Assembly (NCBI RefSeq): GCF_000970285.1
Contig: NZ_CP009516.1
Coordinates: forward strand, 3,141,036 to 3,205,035
DNA length: 64,000 nt
From: Methanosarcina horonobensis HB-1 = JCM 15518
GTDB taxonomy: Archaea; Halobacteriota; Methanosarcinia; Methanosarcinales; Methanosarcinaceae
Reading direction: 5' to 3'
Shown here: one piece after another, positions 46,856 through 55,664 of the stretch
Position numbering within the stretch: position 1 is the stretch's first letter
Layout: every line of letters begins with the position of its first letter
Position numbers and translations under genes: made by a program
The notes under the pieces: model-generated
Databases searched by the model: none
Seen by the model: only the letters and a program-made list of their open reading frames with translations
Told to the model about the DNA's origin: nothing

Positions 46856-47040
46856 AATATCACCTTATTTGTCGATCTGAAAATTTTTTATCCAAGTTCA
46901 TCGAAACCGTTTATTGAGATTGTTTACAGACAAAAGTTTGACTGCATACCAAACTGTTGATCACTTTAATCAGACGGCTGGCTACCAATCAAGCTAATTT
47001 CCCCGGCTGGAAGTTTGTCCTGCCAGATGAGTATTCTATC

Positions 47041-47120
47041 GGATAACTAAGTACCATCTCGAATAATTGAGTACCGAATAACCGGGTACTGAACAGCCAG
47101 GTACTGAATAACTAAGCCAA
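47041..47120. repeat. Degenerate 15-bp repeats upstream of mch
   Basis: Five imperfect copies of a 15-mer like GAATAACTAAGTACC: 47041-47055, 47061-47075, 47076-47090, 47091-47105, 47106-47120, the first followed by a 5-base spacer. Located in the 380-bp gap between mch and the U32 gene. Confidence 0.7.
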
Positions 47121-47232
47121 CTCGCTTAGGTTGTTTCCCGAATTTGCTATCCGTATAAGGAAGAATCCAATATATAGATACTGTTATAATATTTTAATAA
47201 AACAATACTAGTTTACCGGATAATACAATCAA

Positions 47233-48429
47233 TCAGATTATAAAGATTCGGTCATTTTTTCGAACCGCCCTATCAACGGCAAGCCCGACCTCATCCCCTT
47301 TTTCGGCTGTTTGCAGGTTTATGCCCTTTTTCATAAGGGAGCTGACTTGCTGCTTTAGATAAGTAGTGTTTCCTTCTATCAGGATTTCATCTCCTGTTGC
47401 AAGCCCTCCTTCAAGAAGTTTTATCGCCGCAGCCTGCTTTTTGGGGTAATAGTTTTCAACAATTCCCACAGCCCTGCGTTTCTTTTCCGATGCATTCATG
47501 CCTTTTTCAGGAGAGAAACCTTCCAGACCGGGAACTCCGAAGTAAAATCCGGTAGAAAAGCCCCTGTTATACACAGCAGCTAACCCGGATCTCCACGTGT
47601 CTGCTTTTTCGCGGGTATAAGTGCCTTCTTTGCAGGCATCTATTGCTTCCCTGTAGCAGCGCGAGACTACTTCCAGATATCCCGGGTCGCGCAGCCTCCC
47701 TTCTACTTTAAATGCATCTATTCCGGCTTCAAGGAGTGCCGGAATATATTCTATCATACATAAGTCTTTTGCACTGAGGAGGTATTTTCCCCTGCTTTGC
47801 ATGACAAGATCGTTTTCTCCGTGAAGCTCCCACTCCCAGCGGCAGGGCTGGGTGCACTCCCCGCAGTTTCCGGATTTTCCAAGGACATATGCAGACAGGT
47901 GGCACCTTCCCGAAACTGCCATACACATAGCACCGTGAACGAAAGTTTCGACCTGTATCTCTGTCTGCTGCCTGATTTTCCGGATTTCTTCTAAGGAAAG
48001 TTCCCTTGAAAGCACTATACGTTCTGCACCAAGGGTTCTGTAAAACTCTGCAGTTTCATGATTTGTTACATTTGCCTGTGTGGAGATATGGGTCCTGAGT
48101 CCGGCTTTGCGCGCTTTCAGGATAACAGCCGGGTCCCAGGCAATAACTGCATTTACTCTGGCTTTTGCGGCTGCAGCTATCACATGGTCTGCTTCCTCAA
48201 GCCTGTCTTCGTTTACTGTTGAATTCACAGCCAGATAGGCTTTTAACCCCCGTGCTTTAACCTCAGAGACAAACTTTTCAAGGTTTTCAAGAGTGACGTC
48301 TTTTGCTTTTGCCCTCAGGCTGAGCTTATCAGTTGAGAAATAGACAGCGTCGGCATACTTATAACAGGCTTCAAGCCCTGCAAGGTTCCTGATGCCCATT
48401 ATGAGTTCCGGGCCTGGACTATTGTACAT
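47233..48429 (-). CDS. U32 peptidase-family protein
   Basis: 398 residues. Radical-like TIM-barrel U32 motif E-T-F-V-H-G-A-M-C-M-A-V-S-G-R-C at about 160-175, then the Cys set GNCGECTQPCRWEW (about 187-200) and DAFKVEGRLRDPGYL (about 237-251). Relatives include TrhP and UbiU/V, which act in tRNA or quinone hydroxylation with an iron-sulfur cluster bound by such Cys. The C-terminal domain looks OB-like. The exact substrate is unknown; the peptidase name is historical. Confidence 0.85.
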   Translation of the reverse strand: MYNSPGPELIMGIRNLAGLEACYKYADAVYFSTDKLSLRAKAKDVTLENLEKFVSEVKARGLKAYLAVNSTVNEDRLEEADHVIAAAAKARVNAVIAWDPAVILKARKAGLRTHISTQANVTNHETAEFYRTLGAERIVLSRELSLEEIRKIRQQTEIQVETFVHGAMCMAVSGRCHLSAYVLGKSGNCGECTQPCRWEWELHGENDLVMQSRGKYLLSAKDLCMIEYIPALLEAGIDAFKVEGRLRDPGYLEVVSRCYREAIDACKEGTYTREKADTWRSGLAAVYNRGFSTGFYFGVPGLEGFSPEKGMNASEKKRRAVGIVENYYPKKQAAAIKLLEGGLATGDEILIEGNTTYLKQQVSSLMKKGINLQTAEKGDEVGLAVDRAVRKNDRIFII

Positions 48430-48570
48430 GAGAGAGGGAATGCCTGAACTCCGATTTAAAAATATCTTTATTGCATTTTATTACTTACCTACATTTATCA
48501 GTCCAACAAATAACAGTAAGAAATGTAAACTTTTTCCATTTAGTTAAAGGATAACTGGTTAACGGAAAAC

Positions 48571-48633
48571 TATATATAAGCGTACTGCATTTTTCAAAAT
48601 GGGGATGAAGTCAAATTAATTAGAGATTAATTT
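48571..48633 (+). promoter_or_regulatory. TATA box and leader hairpin of the 22-residue peptide gene
   Basis: TATATATAAG at 48571-48580 is a strong archaeal TATA box. Transcription would start near 48605, leaving a leader of about 90 bases that contains AAATTAAT-TAGAG-ATTAATTT (48613-48633), a perfect 8-bp-arm hairpin. Confidence 0.6.
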
Positions 48634-48694
48634 AGCGTACAGACTATAGAAACAAGTAAAGATTGTTAATATCTCAAATATGGGGGTATATTAA

Positions 48695-48763
48695 ATGGAA
48701 TACGAACTCGAAGAAGTCGAAAGAGACTATGTGGAATTCCGCAAGGAAATGGGAGAAGAATAA
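48695..48763 (+). CDS. 22-residue acidic peptide
   Basis: ATG 48695 behind GGGGGTAT; TAA at 48763. The peptide is highly charged and acidic (MEYELEEVERDYVEFRKE plus MGEE). A strong promoter, structured leader and SD make it more than a chance ORF. Methanosarcina mazei is known to make functional proteins of this size that bind metabolic enzymes; whether this is one of those cannot be judged here. Confidence 0.55.
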   Translation: MEYELEEVERDYVEFRKEMGEE

Positions 48764-49333
48764 ACATAAACCGTAAGTGCATTAAAAAATGCCGACGACC
48801 ATATCTCAGAATTTATCAATATTTTTTTCTATTTTTTTCCTTTTAAAGAAAAAAATTGTTTTTGTTTGTCCAAATCGTAGAGTAATTTTTATTTTATTGT
48901 GACTCTTGGTTTGTTTAAAACAAATACTTGATTTCGAACACGTTTACCTGATGAAATCTTAACCCAAGAGATCCGCTTTTTTGTCTCATGTTAATATGTT
49001 TATACTCCTTAAGGTATTGCAATATCTGATTGTTTTTATTTTCAATTAGATTTCAATATCTACTGTGCTTCAATGTTCATGCGCTTAAAATCTACCCGAT
49101 TAACAGATACTAAAATTTATGAAAAAAGTGTGTTACAAATAATAGCATTTTTTTAGCCGATTAAGATCAAGTAACATTTCGCAAATATTATATATTTAAT
49201 TTTTGTTCTATGCTTAAAGCTAAAGCTTGGAACCATTAGCCAGCACTGAAATTAGCTTAAATTTTTATCTCATAAAAATTTTTATGAAAATAAACTTCTG
49301 GGACAATTGTAAACACATGTAGGGATCGATATA
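48764..49333. other. Long AT-rich intergenic stretch
   Basis: 570 bp without a gene. Possible TATA tract ATTATATATTTAA at about 49188-49200, serving the acyltransferase gene. No repeat noted. Confidence 0.4.
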
Positions 49334-50584
49334 ATGAAAAACAAAATAATTGCATTTGACTTTTTAAGGGCATTAGCAATAATTATGATTATTCCCGCTC
49401 ATTTGAGTAGCTATTTGTTTTCTAAATATAGCAAGTTAGCACTCTATGCTTTTGATCCTTATTTTGCAAACATGGGTTTGGGACTCTTTATATTTATGAG
49501 TGGATACCTTCTATATTATAACAACTACTCGATAAACTCACTTGAAAATGTGTTTGATTTTTACAAAAAAAGGCTTCTCAGAATCTATCCTCTTTACTGG
49601 TCTGCACTCGCCATCTTTGTAATGATATTTTACGTACTTGCTCCCAGGTTAGATTCAGGCTTTGTATTTCCTAACTCAGATAATGTGTTTACTTTTTATA
49701 ATGTACTTGTACATGCACTGGGACTGCAAATCCTGCTTGCGCCGGCTTATGCTACTCCTATGTTAACTCTCTATTTTGTGGGCTTGATTGTTATTTTCTA
49801 TGCCATTTATCCGTTTATTATCATGTACTCAAAGAGTACAAAGAGCCTTTTATTTTCCTCACTTATCGTATACTCTGGTTTTTTTTTAATCTCAAAAACT
49901 TTCAATGTTATTGACCACCGTTTTTTCATGTTTTTTCTAATCTTTATGTTTGGAATCATTGTCTGCAGAGAAAATCTGTTTGAAAAAGCCGTAAAAACCC
50001 CCAAAACATCTTTTTTTCAGATCCTGCTGGCAGTTCTTCCGGTTATTTTCGTGCTGGTAATTGTTTTAGGATTGAGAAGTTCAATGTTTCTAGACCCAAA
50101 AATTTCTGTTACTATTGATAACGGTAGCGGGACAATTAGCTCTTTCACAGTAAGATCTATTATGGACAGTGTAGCGGGCTTACTGGGTGTCAATTCACCT
50201 CTTTTACAATTCATTATTGACACAGCGCTACTTAATATCTTTATAATAATATTCTGCGTTTTTGAGTATTCGCTTGCTATGAGGTTTATCAATGATAAAT
50301 TTTCACGTTATTTAAGTTCTTTTTTTACGCATATTGCTACATCTTCATACTGTGTTTATTTATTTCACAGACCTTTTTTTGTTCTGTGGAATTCGGGAAC
50401 GAATTTCATAAACTCTCCAATTTTACGTGATGTTATTATGCTGTTTGTAGCCATTCCCCTGTTATTCTTTACTTCATATCACATTCAAAAAATTGAATTA
50501 AACCTGAAAAATAGTTTCTCGTCGAGGAAATTCCCCGGAAAGAAATTACCTTACATGAGGGCCATTATAGGTTTCAATAAATGA
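49334..50584 (+). CDS. Membrane acyltransferase (acyltransferase 3 family)
   Basis: 416 residues, about ten membrane spans. N-terminal FDFLRALAIIMIIPAHLSS (about 8-26) carries the family R...H pair. LFIFMSGYLLYY, YKKRLLRIYPLYWSAL and the C-terminal SYCVYLFHRPFF are typical. The family O-acylates surface polysaccharides or lipids at the membrane. More AT-rich codon use than metabolic neighbours hints at horizontal origin. Monocistronic. Confidence 0.85.
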   Translation: MKNKIIAFDFLRALAIIMIIPAHLSSYLFSKYSKLALYAFDPYFANMGLGLFIFMSGYLLYYNNYSINSLENVFDFYKKRLLRIYPLYWSALAIFVMIFYVLAPRLDSGFVFPNSDNVFTFYNVLVHALGLQILLAPAYATPMLTLYFVGLIVIFYAIYPFIIMYSKSTKSLLFSSLIVYSGFFLISKTFNVIDHRFFMFFLIFMFGIIVCRENLFEKAVKTPKTSFFQILLAVLPVIFVLVIVLGLRSSMFLDPKISVTIDNGSGTISSFTVRSIMDSVAGLLGVNSPLLQFIIDTALLNIFIIIFCVFEYSLAMRFINDKFSRYLSSFFTHIATSSYCVYLFHRPFFVLWNSGTNFINSPILRDVIMLFVAIPLLFFTSYHIQKIELNLKNSFSSRKFPGKKLPYMRAIIGFNK

Positions 50585-50710
50585 GAATAGTAAAGGAAAC
50601 GAGTAAACAAGGTTAATAAGATCACAGAAATTTGACCCACAGCAAAAAGAGGAACTGGAAACTGGGGCTGAAGAGGTAGAAGAAGAGTTATCCAAATAAT
50701 TAAGCTCGTT

Positions 50711-50743
50711 TTGGGCTTTCCGGAACGCTTCTGGAAAACCCAA
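50711..50743. terminator. Strong hairpin after the acyltransferase gene
   Basis: TTGGGCTTTCCGGAA pairs with TTCTGGAAAACCCAA around a CGC loop (13 Watson-Crick pairs, one G-U, one mismatch), followed by AATTTTTG. It lies between convergent genes and may serve both. Confidence 0.7.
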
Positions 50744-50822
50744 TTTTTGAATATTTTAGTAATCAAGTGATCCACTATTGATGTTTTATTATACCTTGAA
50801 ATTAGTTACTTTGATTTAAAGA

Positions 50823-51248
50823 TTAAATACAAATTAAATAGGCAGAAAATGAGTCGAAAGCCAGGTAAAAAGCCGTTTTTTTCGCGTAGCTTCCCGGTTC
50901 TTCAGGCTCAGCAAAATAAAGCCTTTTTCTGTCCGGACAATACATATCAAGATCAAGCCGAATTCTTTCTATAAGGTCCATGCAGCAGGTTTCTGTGACT
51001 CCATAATTTTCCTGCAGAATTTTTATCAGAACTTCGATCTCAATTCCGTCGTGGATAATTTTTTGCAGGCCCTGCAGGATATTCCCAACAAGCTCTTCTT
51101 CAGGTAGGGAATCCTTTACCTCGATATTTTCAATCACATACCTGCAAGCCTGTTTCTCCCCTTCAAATTGCAGGTGCTCCAGAGCGGACAAGCTTATATC
51201 GTGGTATATTTCATTACCACAGACCGGACAACGTGTTTTTACAAACAT
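50823..51248 (-). CDS. CpXC-type zinc-ribbon protein
   Basis: 141 residues. N-terminal RCPVCGNEIYHDISLSALEH matches the CpXC family start, a zinc site paired with a second Cys set (CCMDL, YCPD). The middle is helical with EEELVGNILQGL. Cytoplasmic; role unknown. Confidence 0.6.
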   Translation of the reverse strand: MFVKTRCPVCGNEIYHDISLSALEHLQFEGEKQACRYVIENIEVKDSLPEEELVGNILQGLQKIIHDGIEIEVLIKILQENYGVTETCCMDLIERIRLDLDMYCPDRKRLYFAEPEEPGSYAKKTAFYLAFDSFSAYLICI

Positions 51249-51618
51249 TATTTACCTCCCTGCGGAAGATAAATTACTTTTAGGCATATAAGAAAGAATC
51301 AAGCGTGCTGAAAGTACTTAGAACCTGAGTGAGAAGCTATTCAAAAACCGAGTGAGGAACCAGTTTCAGTATGATAACAGTAGTTGTTGTCGAATCTATC
51401 AGTTAACTGAAGATATAAAACCAAACAAATTTGCCTCTTTACTTCACCAGAAAATTTTAAATATTATAAAAATAATTAAGAAATCACAAGTTATATAAAA
51501 CTTGGAAAAACGGAAAAACGGATTTCCGGATAATATGACGTCAGATAGTAAGAAAGACGTAAATAATGTTTTTAATAAGATTCAGTGTGCACTATTAATT
51601 AAAACTAATTTGCGCATA
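51249..51618. other. Intergenic region
   Basis: No gene seen. A plus-strand frame from 51502 overlaps the end of the RHH gene and reads as its shadow. Confidence 0.4.
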
Positions 51619-51984
51619 TTATTCAAAAAAAACTCTTCTAAGGTTTTCTTCTTTATTTCCTTTCTCTTTTTCCGATTCGCGGGCATTTTTACTTACATTT
51701 TCCAATTCTTTATATAAAAGGACTCCTAGGGTATCTTCAGGACTGAGATTTAATTCTCCAGAAATTCTGGCAAGAATTTGAGCATTCTTTTTTGATAAAA
51801 AAACCGGCTCTACATCTTCTTTGCCCCAATGTAATAGTACAACTTTCTCGATATTCATTTTTTTGATCTGCTTGACACAAAACTCTATTCCATGACTTCG
51901 ACTACTAAATATTTTTTCATCGCATAATCTGTCAAGCCATAACACAAGATCGTCATCCATTGAGATAGTGAACCGTTCTTTCAT
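51619..51984 (-). CDS. Ribbon-helix-helix regulator with C-terminal tail
   Basis: 121 residues from ATG 51984. The first 45 residues (RFTISMDDDLVLWLDRL...SSRSHGIEFCVKQI) form a ribbon-helix-helix DNA-binding unit, as in CopG-like proteins. The rest is a helical region with SPEDTLGVLLYKELENV and a charged tail. No toxin partner is adjacent. Probable transcription regulator. Confidence 0.7.
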   Translation of the reverse strand: MKERFTISMDDDLVLWLDRLCDEKIFSSRSHGIEFCVKQIKKMNIEKVVLLHWGKEDVEPVFLSKKNAQILARISGELNLSPEDTLGVLLYKELENVSKNARESEKEKGNKEENLRRVFFE

Positions 51985-52159
51985 CGCTAAACCATACCAT
52001 TGATTATAATATAAACAATTGTATGAAATTAGAACCGATAATAAGCTATTTATGAGAATAATTAATACTATAATATGATTAATTCACCAGAATGTAGAGA
52101 GGTATAGGAAAAGATAGAGTGGAAATACAGAAGAAAATGAAGTGTAAAAAGGAGGTAAA

Positions 52160-53455
52160 ATGCTGAATAAAAAGAGAAGTACAAGAGCAGGACTCTGCGA
52201 CACAATTTTCCGGAAATCTAAACAATATATGGAGAGTGTAGTCCTCCTGTTAGTTCCTTTATTTTTAACAAGCCAAAAGATAGAAAAGACAGAAATAAAT
52301 GCTGAAACCTGGAGAAGAACAGTTTTTCTCTGGAGAGATGAAACCGAAAGCACATATTCGGCAAATAATTTACGGATCGAGGAAGACGACTATCGTCTAC
52401 TCGTTCAAAACATCGAAGGTTTCATAGGATTCAGGGTAGATGAGAACTTTATACCTGTATTCATTGACGGAGCAGTTAATGACATAACCGGATACAGTAT
52501 AGAGGATTTTTTATCCCGCAGAATAAAATGGTTAGGAATAGTCATAGCTGAAGACCGGGCTCTAATTTTTGAGAATATCGAAAAAACTCTATCCAACCCG
52601 ACTGTCTCAACCGAGTTTGAGTACAGGATACGGAGCAGGGATGGAGAAATAAAATGGGTTCGGCAGGTTATTCAGAAAATTCCGGCAGGCTACGGAAAGC
52701 CCGGAGAAATACAGGGATTCGTTCGTGATATTACCAGGCATAAATTAGCAGAGATTTCCCTGGAAATAATTAAGGACGCACACATAAAAGAAATAAATCA
52801 CAGGATAAAGAATAACCTTCAGGTGATCTCATCCCTACTCAGTCTCGAGGCTGAGAAGTTTACTGACCCTGAGGTTCTTGAAGCCTTTCGGGAAAGCCAG
52901 AACCGCATAGCTTCGATGTCTTTAATCCATCAGGAACTTTACACAGAAGAAACAGATACAATTGACTTTTCAGATTACCTCCGGAAACTCACTGCAGGTC
53001 TTTTCGGTTCATACAGAGTGGGAAAAGACGAGATCAGTTTGAAGCTGGATCTTGAGCAGGTATATATTGAAACAAACACTGCAGTAGCCCTTGGCATTAT
53101 TGTTAACGAACTGGTTTCAAATGCCCTGAAGTATGCCTTTCCGGCTGGAAAAGAAGGGAAAATCTGCATAAGCCTTTCCAGGGTGAAGAAATATGAAAAA
53201 CAATACGAAAACTCTGGAAATCCAAGAACAGTACCAGACTGCCTGAACGAAAACGATTTGCCGTTTATACTGACCGTAGAAGATGATGGTCAGGGAATTC
53301 CGGAATGGGTGGACTTTAGGAACACAGATTCCCTGGGTCTGCAGCTTGTAAATATTTTTGTCGAGCAGATAGAAGGTTCTATCGAACTTATAAGAGACAG
53401 CGGGACAAAGTTCAATATTCACTTCAGCAGACTGAAAAATGGGAAACTAGGCTGA
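52160..53455 (+). CDS. PAS/HisKA_2 sensor histidine kinase
   Basis: 431 residues; ATG 52160 directly behind AAGGAGGTAAA. A short hydrophobic segment (MESVVLLLVPLFLTSQ, about 24-39) could be a single membrane helix. One PAS domain (about 78-200), HisKA_2 with NHRIKNNLQVISSLLSLEAE (about 214-233) and HATPase motifs NELVSNALKYAF and DDGQGIPEW follow. Same kinase class as the PocR kinase at 38169. No partner regulator adjacent. A strong terminator follows. Confidence 0.88.
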   Translation: MLNKKRSTRAGLCDTIFRKSKQYMESVVLLLVPLFLTSQKIEKTEINAETWRRTVFLWRDETESTYSANNLRIEEDDYRLLVQNIEGFIGFRVDENFIPVFIDGAVNDITGYSIEDFLSRRIKWLGIVIAEDRALIFENIEKTLSNPTVSTEFEYRIRSRDGEIKWVRQVIQKIPAGYGKPGEIQGFVRDITRHKLAEISLEIIKDAHIKEINHRIKNNLQVISSLLSLEAEKFTDPEVLEAFRESQNRIASMSLIHQELYTEETDTIDFSDYLRKLTAGLFGSYRVGKDEISLKLDLEQVYIETNTAVALGIIVNELVSNALKYAFPAGKEGKICISLSRVKKYEKQYENSGNPRTVPDCLNENDLPFILTVEDDGQGIPEWVDFRNTDSLGLQLVNIFVEQIEGSIELIRDSGTKFNIHFSRLKNGKLG

Positions 53456-53461
53456 AAAAGT

Positions 53462-53498
53462 GAGAACTGAAACTCCTGCAGATAGAGTTTCGGTCTCT
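53462..53498 (+). terminator. Terminator of the HisKA_2 kinase gene
   Basis: CTGAAACTC and GAGTTTCGG form the core stem, extended by GAGA/TCTC, within 10 bp of the stop. Confidence 0.6.
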
Positions 53499-53614
53499 GA
53501 TTAAAAACATACTTATGCGGTTTCTAATGTACAAAATGCGGCAACTCTTGAGGTTGAGAACCAATAAAACAAAAAGAGATAAAAAGATATTCAGAAAAAG
53601 CCTTGAGATTATAC

Positions 53615-53628
53615 GCTGAGGGGGAGAA
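53615..53628. repeat. 14-bp repeat CGCTGAGGGGGAGA, copy 1
   Basis: Matches 57067-57080 exactly, in the same orientation. The other copy continues as a tRNA 3' end, so this may be an old attachment-site half. Confidence 0.45.
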
Positions 53629-53874
53629 ATTAAACCTCGTAGGACTAACCTACAGATTAAAAGATTCTCGTACAGATCCGCAGATTGAGTCAAAGATATA
53701 CAAGTATAAACTTATTCATTACAAATCTTTTAGGAATATGCTTGTTAATTTCGATGAGTAAAGGGTTATTATAAAAAATATAAGAAAAACAGATGCAGTT
53801 TAAAGAATGCCTTCTGATAGTGAAAAAATAGTAGAATTTTTATCAGAAAATATATGGTTTCATTTATTGTCACA

Positions 53875-54185
53875 CTATACAGCCTTATGCTCCAAATCAG
53901 CAATGATTCCAGCCGAGTATTCAGACAGAGGATACTCAACCAGCAATAAATCTGGATCTTCAAGCAGATCATAAATACCTTTTTCTATCAAGGCTGTTGA
54001 TATCCCTCTTCTTCTAAATGCGGGGAACGTGTAAATGTCTATTAATTTCCAGGTATCATAAACCTCACGATCAATATTCACTATATCTTCTACAACGACG
54101 CAAATCCTACAGGAATTCCATTTAATATATACAGATATGAAACTTCCTCAAATCCTATATATTTAGTTAAGGAAGTCCTGGAAAA
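53875..54185 (-). pseudogene. GNAT acetyltransferase, frameshifted
   Basis: Reading from about 54185, EEVSYLYILNGIPVGFAS stops at TAG. The adjacent frame continues VVEDIVNIDREVYDTW, KLIDIYTFPAFRRRGIS and TALIEKGIYDLL to the end at 53875. The RRRGISTAL block is the acetyl-CoA motif of GNATs. The two frames join into one protein with one shift, so the gene is broken. Confidence 0.7.
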
Positions 54186-54208
54186 GGAAAGGCAAAGAAA
54201 AAGGAATT

Positions 54209-54474
54209 TCACTTATATGCTTTGTCGTGAGGACTAAACTTCAAAAAAAGTGATGGTTTCATTAGTATTATCTATTTCATAGATTAGAACGAAGTGGCCA
54301 ATGTGAACTCTGCGAAGTCCTTTAAGTACATTCCGCAAAGGTTTTCCACACTCTGGATTTTCTAGAATACTGTTGACAGTTTTTCTTAAAACGGCTATAA
54401 AGAACAGAATCCTTTTTGAAGAGGACCTTTGTTTCTTTTTCAAAATCGGGTGATAAAACTACCTGATATGTCAT
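54209..54474 (-). pseudogene. RelE/ParE-type toxin, frameshifted
   Basis: ATG 54474 starts MTYQVVLSPDFEKETKVLFK, shifts, then continues as TVNSILENPECGKPLRNVLK, GLRRVHIGHFVLIYEID and TFFEV with a premature stop at 54236. The next frame supplies SPHDKAYK ending at 54209. Two shifts interrupt a normal-length RelE-fold mRNase. It is coupled by ATGA to an antitoxin remnant. Confidence 0.7.
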
Positions 54475-54570
54475 TTTTCAAGGCTGCTAAAAAAGTCATC
54501 TACTATGTTGAACTTGATACCTTTCCCGTTGAGGACTTCTAAATGAATTCCTGGGAAGAAAAACTATTTA
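54471..54570 (-). pseudogene. Antitoxin C-terminal remnant
   Basis: The last 25 or so codons of an antitoxin (EVLNGKGIKFNIVDDFFSSL then EK-stop at 54471) run into an in-frame stop near 54570, with no DNA-binding N-terminus. The break coincides with the start of the ATPase gene at 54543 on the other strand, so the truncation may mark an insertion junction. Confidence 0.55.
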
Positions 54571-55150
54571 AAGAATTTATCCCTTCTCCTGGCCAGCACG
54601 GCTTGGAGATCGGGAACACAGGATCAGGAAAAACAACCCTCATGTATTGGCTACTGTACGGCTTTCTCAACGCTCGGACTCAACTCCCTCCAGACCTCTG
54701 GGAAACTCTTCTCTGGTTTGATAGGGGGAAATCCTCCGAAGTCCTGCAGCTCTCCAGGATGGCACCCGTCAGACTCGTAGCATCCTCTCATGGCTGGCGA
54801 AAACTCCGGCCAGGCATAAGGTCCTCTTTCCAGTTCTTAATCTCCCTCAGAGGCGCCAACTATCCCAGCAGCGAACAGCCAAAGCTCTACCGATTCAACC
54901 GCTCTTTGAAAAACTCGAACCCGGCCAGGCAATAATAGCCTTTCCCACAAAGACCTTTACGGATAAGATCCGGATACCCTGGTACGGAAAAGGTGAAGAC
55001 CTCGGCTATATCAGATATCTCGGCCATCTCGAACCCGAACACAAACCCAGGACATCAAAATCAAGCGTATCCCTTGAAGATCTCGTAACAAGCCCTAAAA
55101 GCCGTAGTTCCGCAATCATAAAGGCGGTGAAACATGGAAATAAACGGAGA
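54543..55150 (+). pseudogene. P-loop ATPase (virus/plasmid type), frameshifted
   Basis: ATG 54543. Walker A GLEIGNTGSGKTTLMYWLLY (about 21-40), then LLWFDRGKSSEVL. The first frame ends at 54935. A -1 frame takes over before about 54850 and reads LFEKLEPGQAIIAFPTKTFT, then IRIPWYGKGEDLGYIRYLGH and further sense sequence to about 55130. Together they would make a protein of roughly 200 residues, similar in size to small HerA/Zot-like packaging or morphogenesis ATPases. No slippery heptamer is evident at the switch, so it is probably a pseudogene. Confidence 0.6.
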
Positions 55151-55259
55151 ATTTATTTATTTTTCAACTCTGGATTTATGCATAATTTGTATTCTCCTTG
55201 CAATCATTTTTCAGTATCTATTTTTCAAATTAACCGAATCACGTGCAAGAGAAATATAA
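55134..55259 (+). CDS. 41-residue one-helix membrane peptide
   Basis: ATG 55134 with GGCGGTGA upstream, overlapping the ATPase end. One strong membrane span (LDLCIICILLAIIFQYLFF) followed by a short polar tail. Small membrane peptides next to a P-loop ATPase are typical of small archaeal viruses and plasmids. Confidence 0.5.
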   Translation: MEINGEFIYFSTLDLCIICILLAIIFQYLFFKLTESRAREI

Positions 55260-55305
55260 AAACGTATAAATTCCATAAAATCCATACTTTTTTTGGGAGT
55301 GCAGT

Positions 55306-55632
55306 ATGGAACTACATTCTATCGTAGTGGCTAGGGACCTCTGTTTAGGGAAAAAAGACCGAAGACAAGTCTGGCTGTCTATGGAAAAATTTTTGATTCA
55401 AACCATTGACATGCACGGTTTAGACCTCAGCAACACAATCAATACTGCCGTAGAAAAATACCTTCAGGAAAAACAATATCTCATGCCTGAAACCCTTGAA
55501 ACCCTCGGGTCCTGCTCAGTCCTAGAAAAACAGATACTCGAAAACGGAATTAACGCAATAGCCGAACACATAACCACTCAAAACATGCACATGCTCGTTT
55601 CCAGAATCAAAGAAAGCGTTCCACAATCTTAA
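55306..55632 (+). CDS. Hypothetical element protein
   Basis: 108 residues from ATG 55306 (upstream GGGAGTGCAGT). Mixed helical composition: VWLSMEKFLIQTIDMHGLDL then a C-terminal helix. The N-terminal half could be RHH- or HTH-like, but no family is recognised. Lies between the ATPase remnant and the recombinase. Confidence 0.45.
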   Translation: MELHSIVVARDLCLGKKDRRQVWLSMEKFLIQTIDMHGLDLSNTINTAVEKYLQEKQYLMPETLETLGSCSVLEKQILENGINAIAEHITTQNMHMLVSRIKESVPQS

Positions 55633-55664
55633 TACAGTTGAAATTATATTTTCTTTAGTTTTCG

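Noticed and set aside
50585-50700. Short acidic reading frame before the hairpin
   Set aside because: Sense-like (QQKEELETGAEEVEEELSK) but has no start codon and an in-frame stop just upstream.
54543-55150. Programmed ribosomal frameshift in the ATPase gene
   Set aside because: No X-XXY-YYZ slippery site or downstream pseudoknot was evident in the overlap, so a mutation is simpler.
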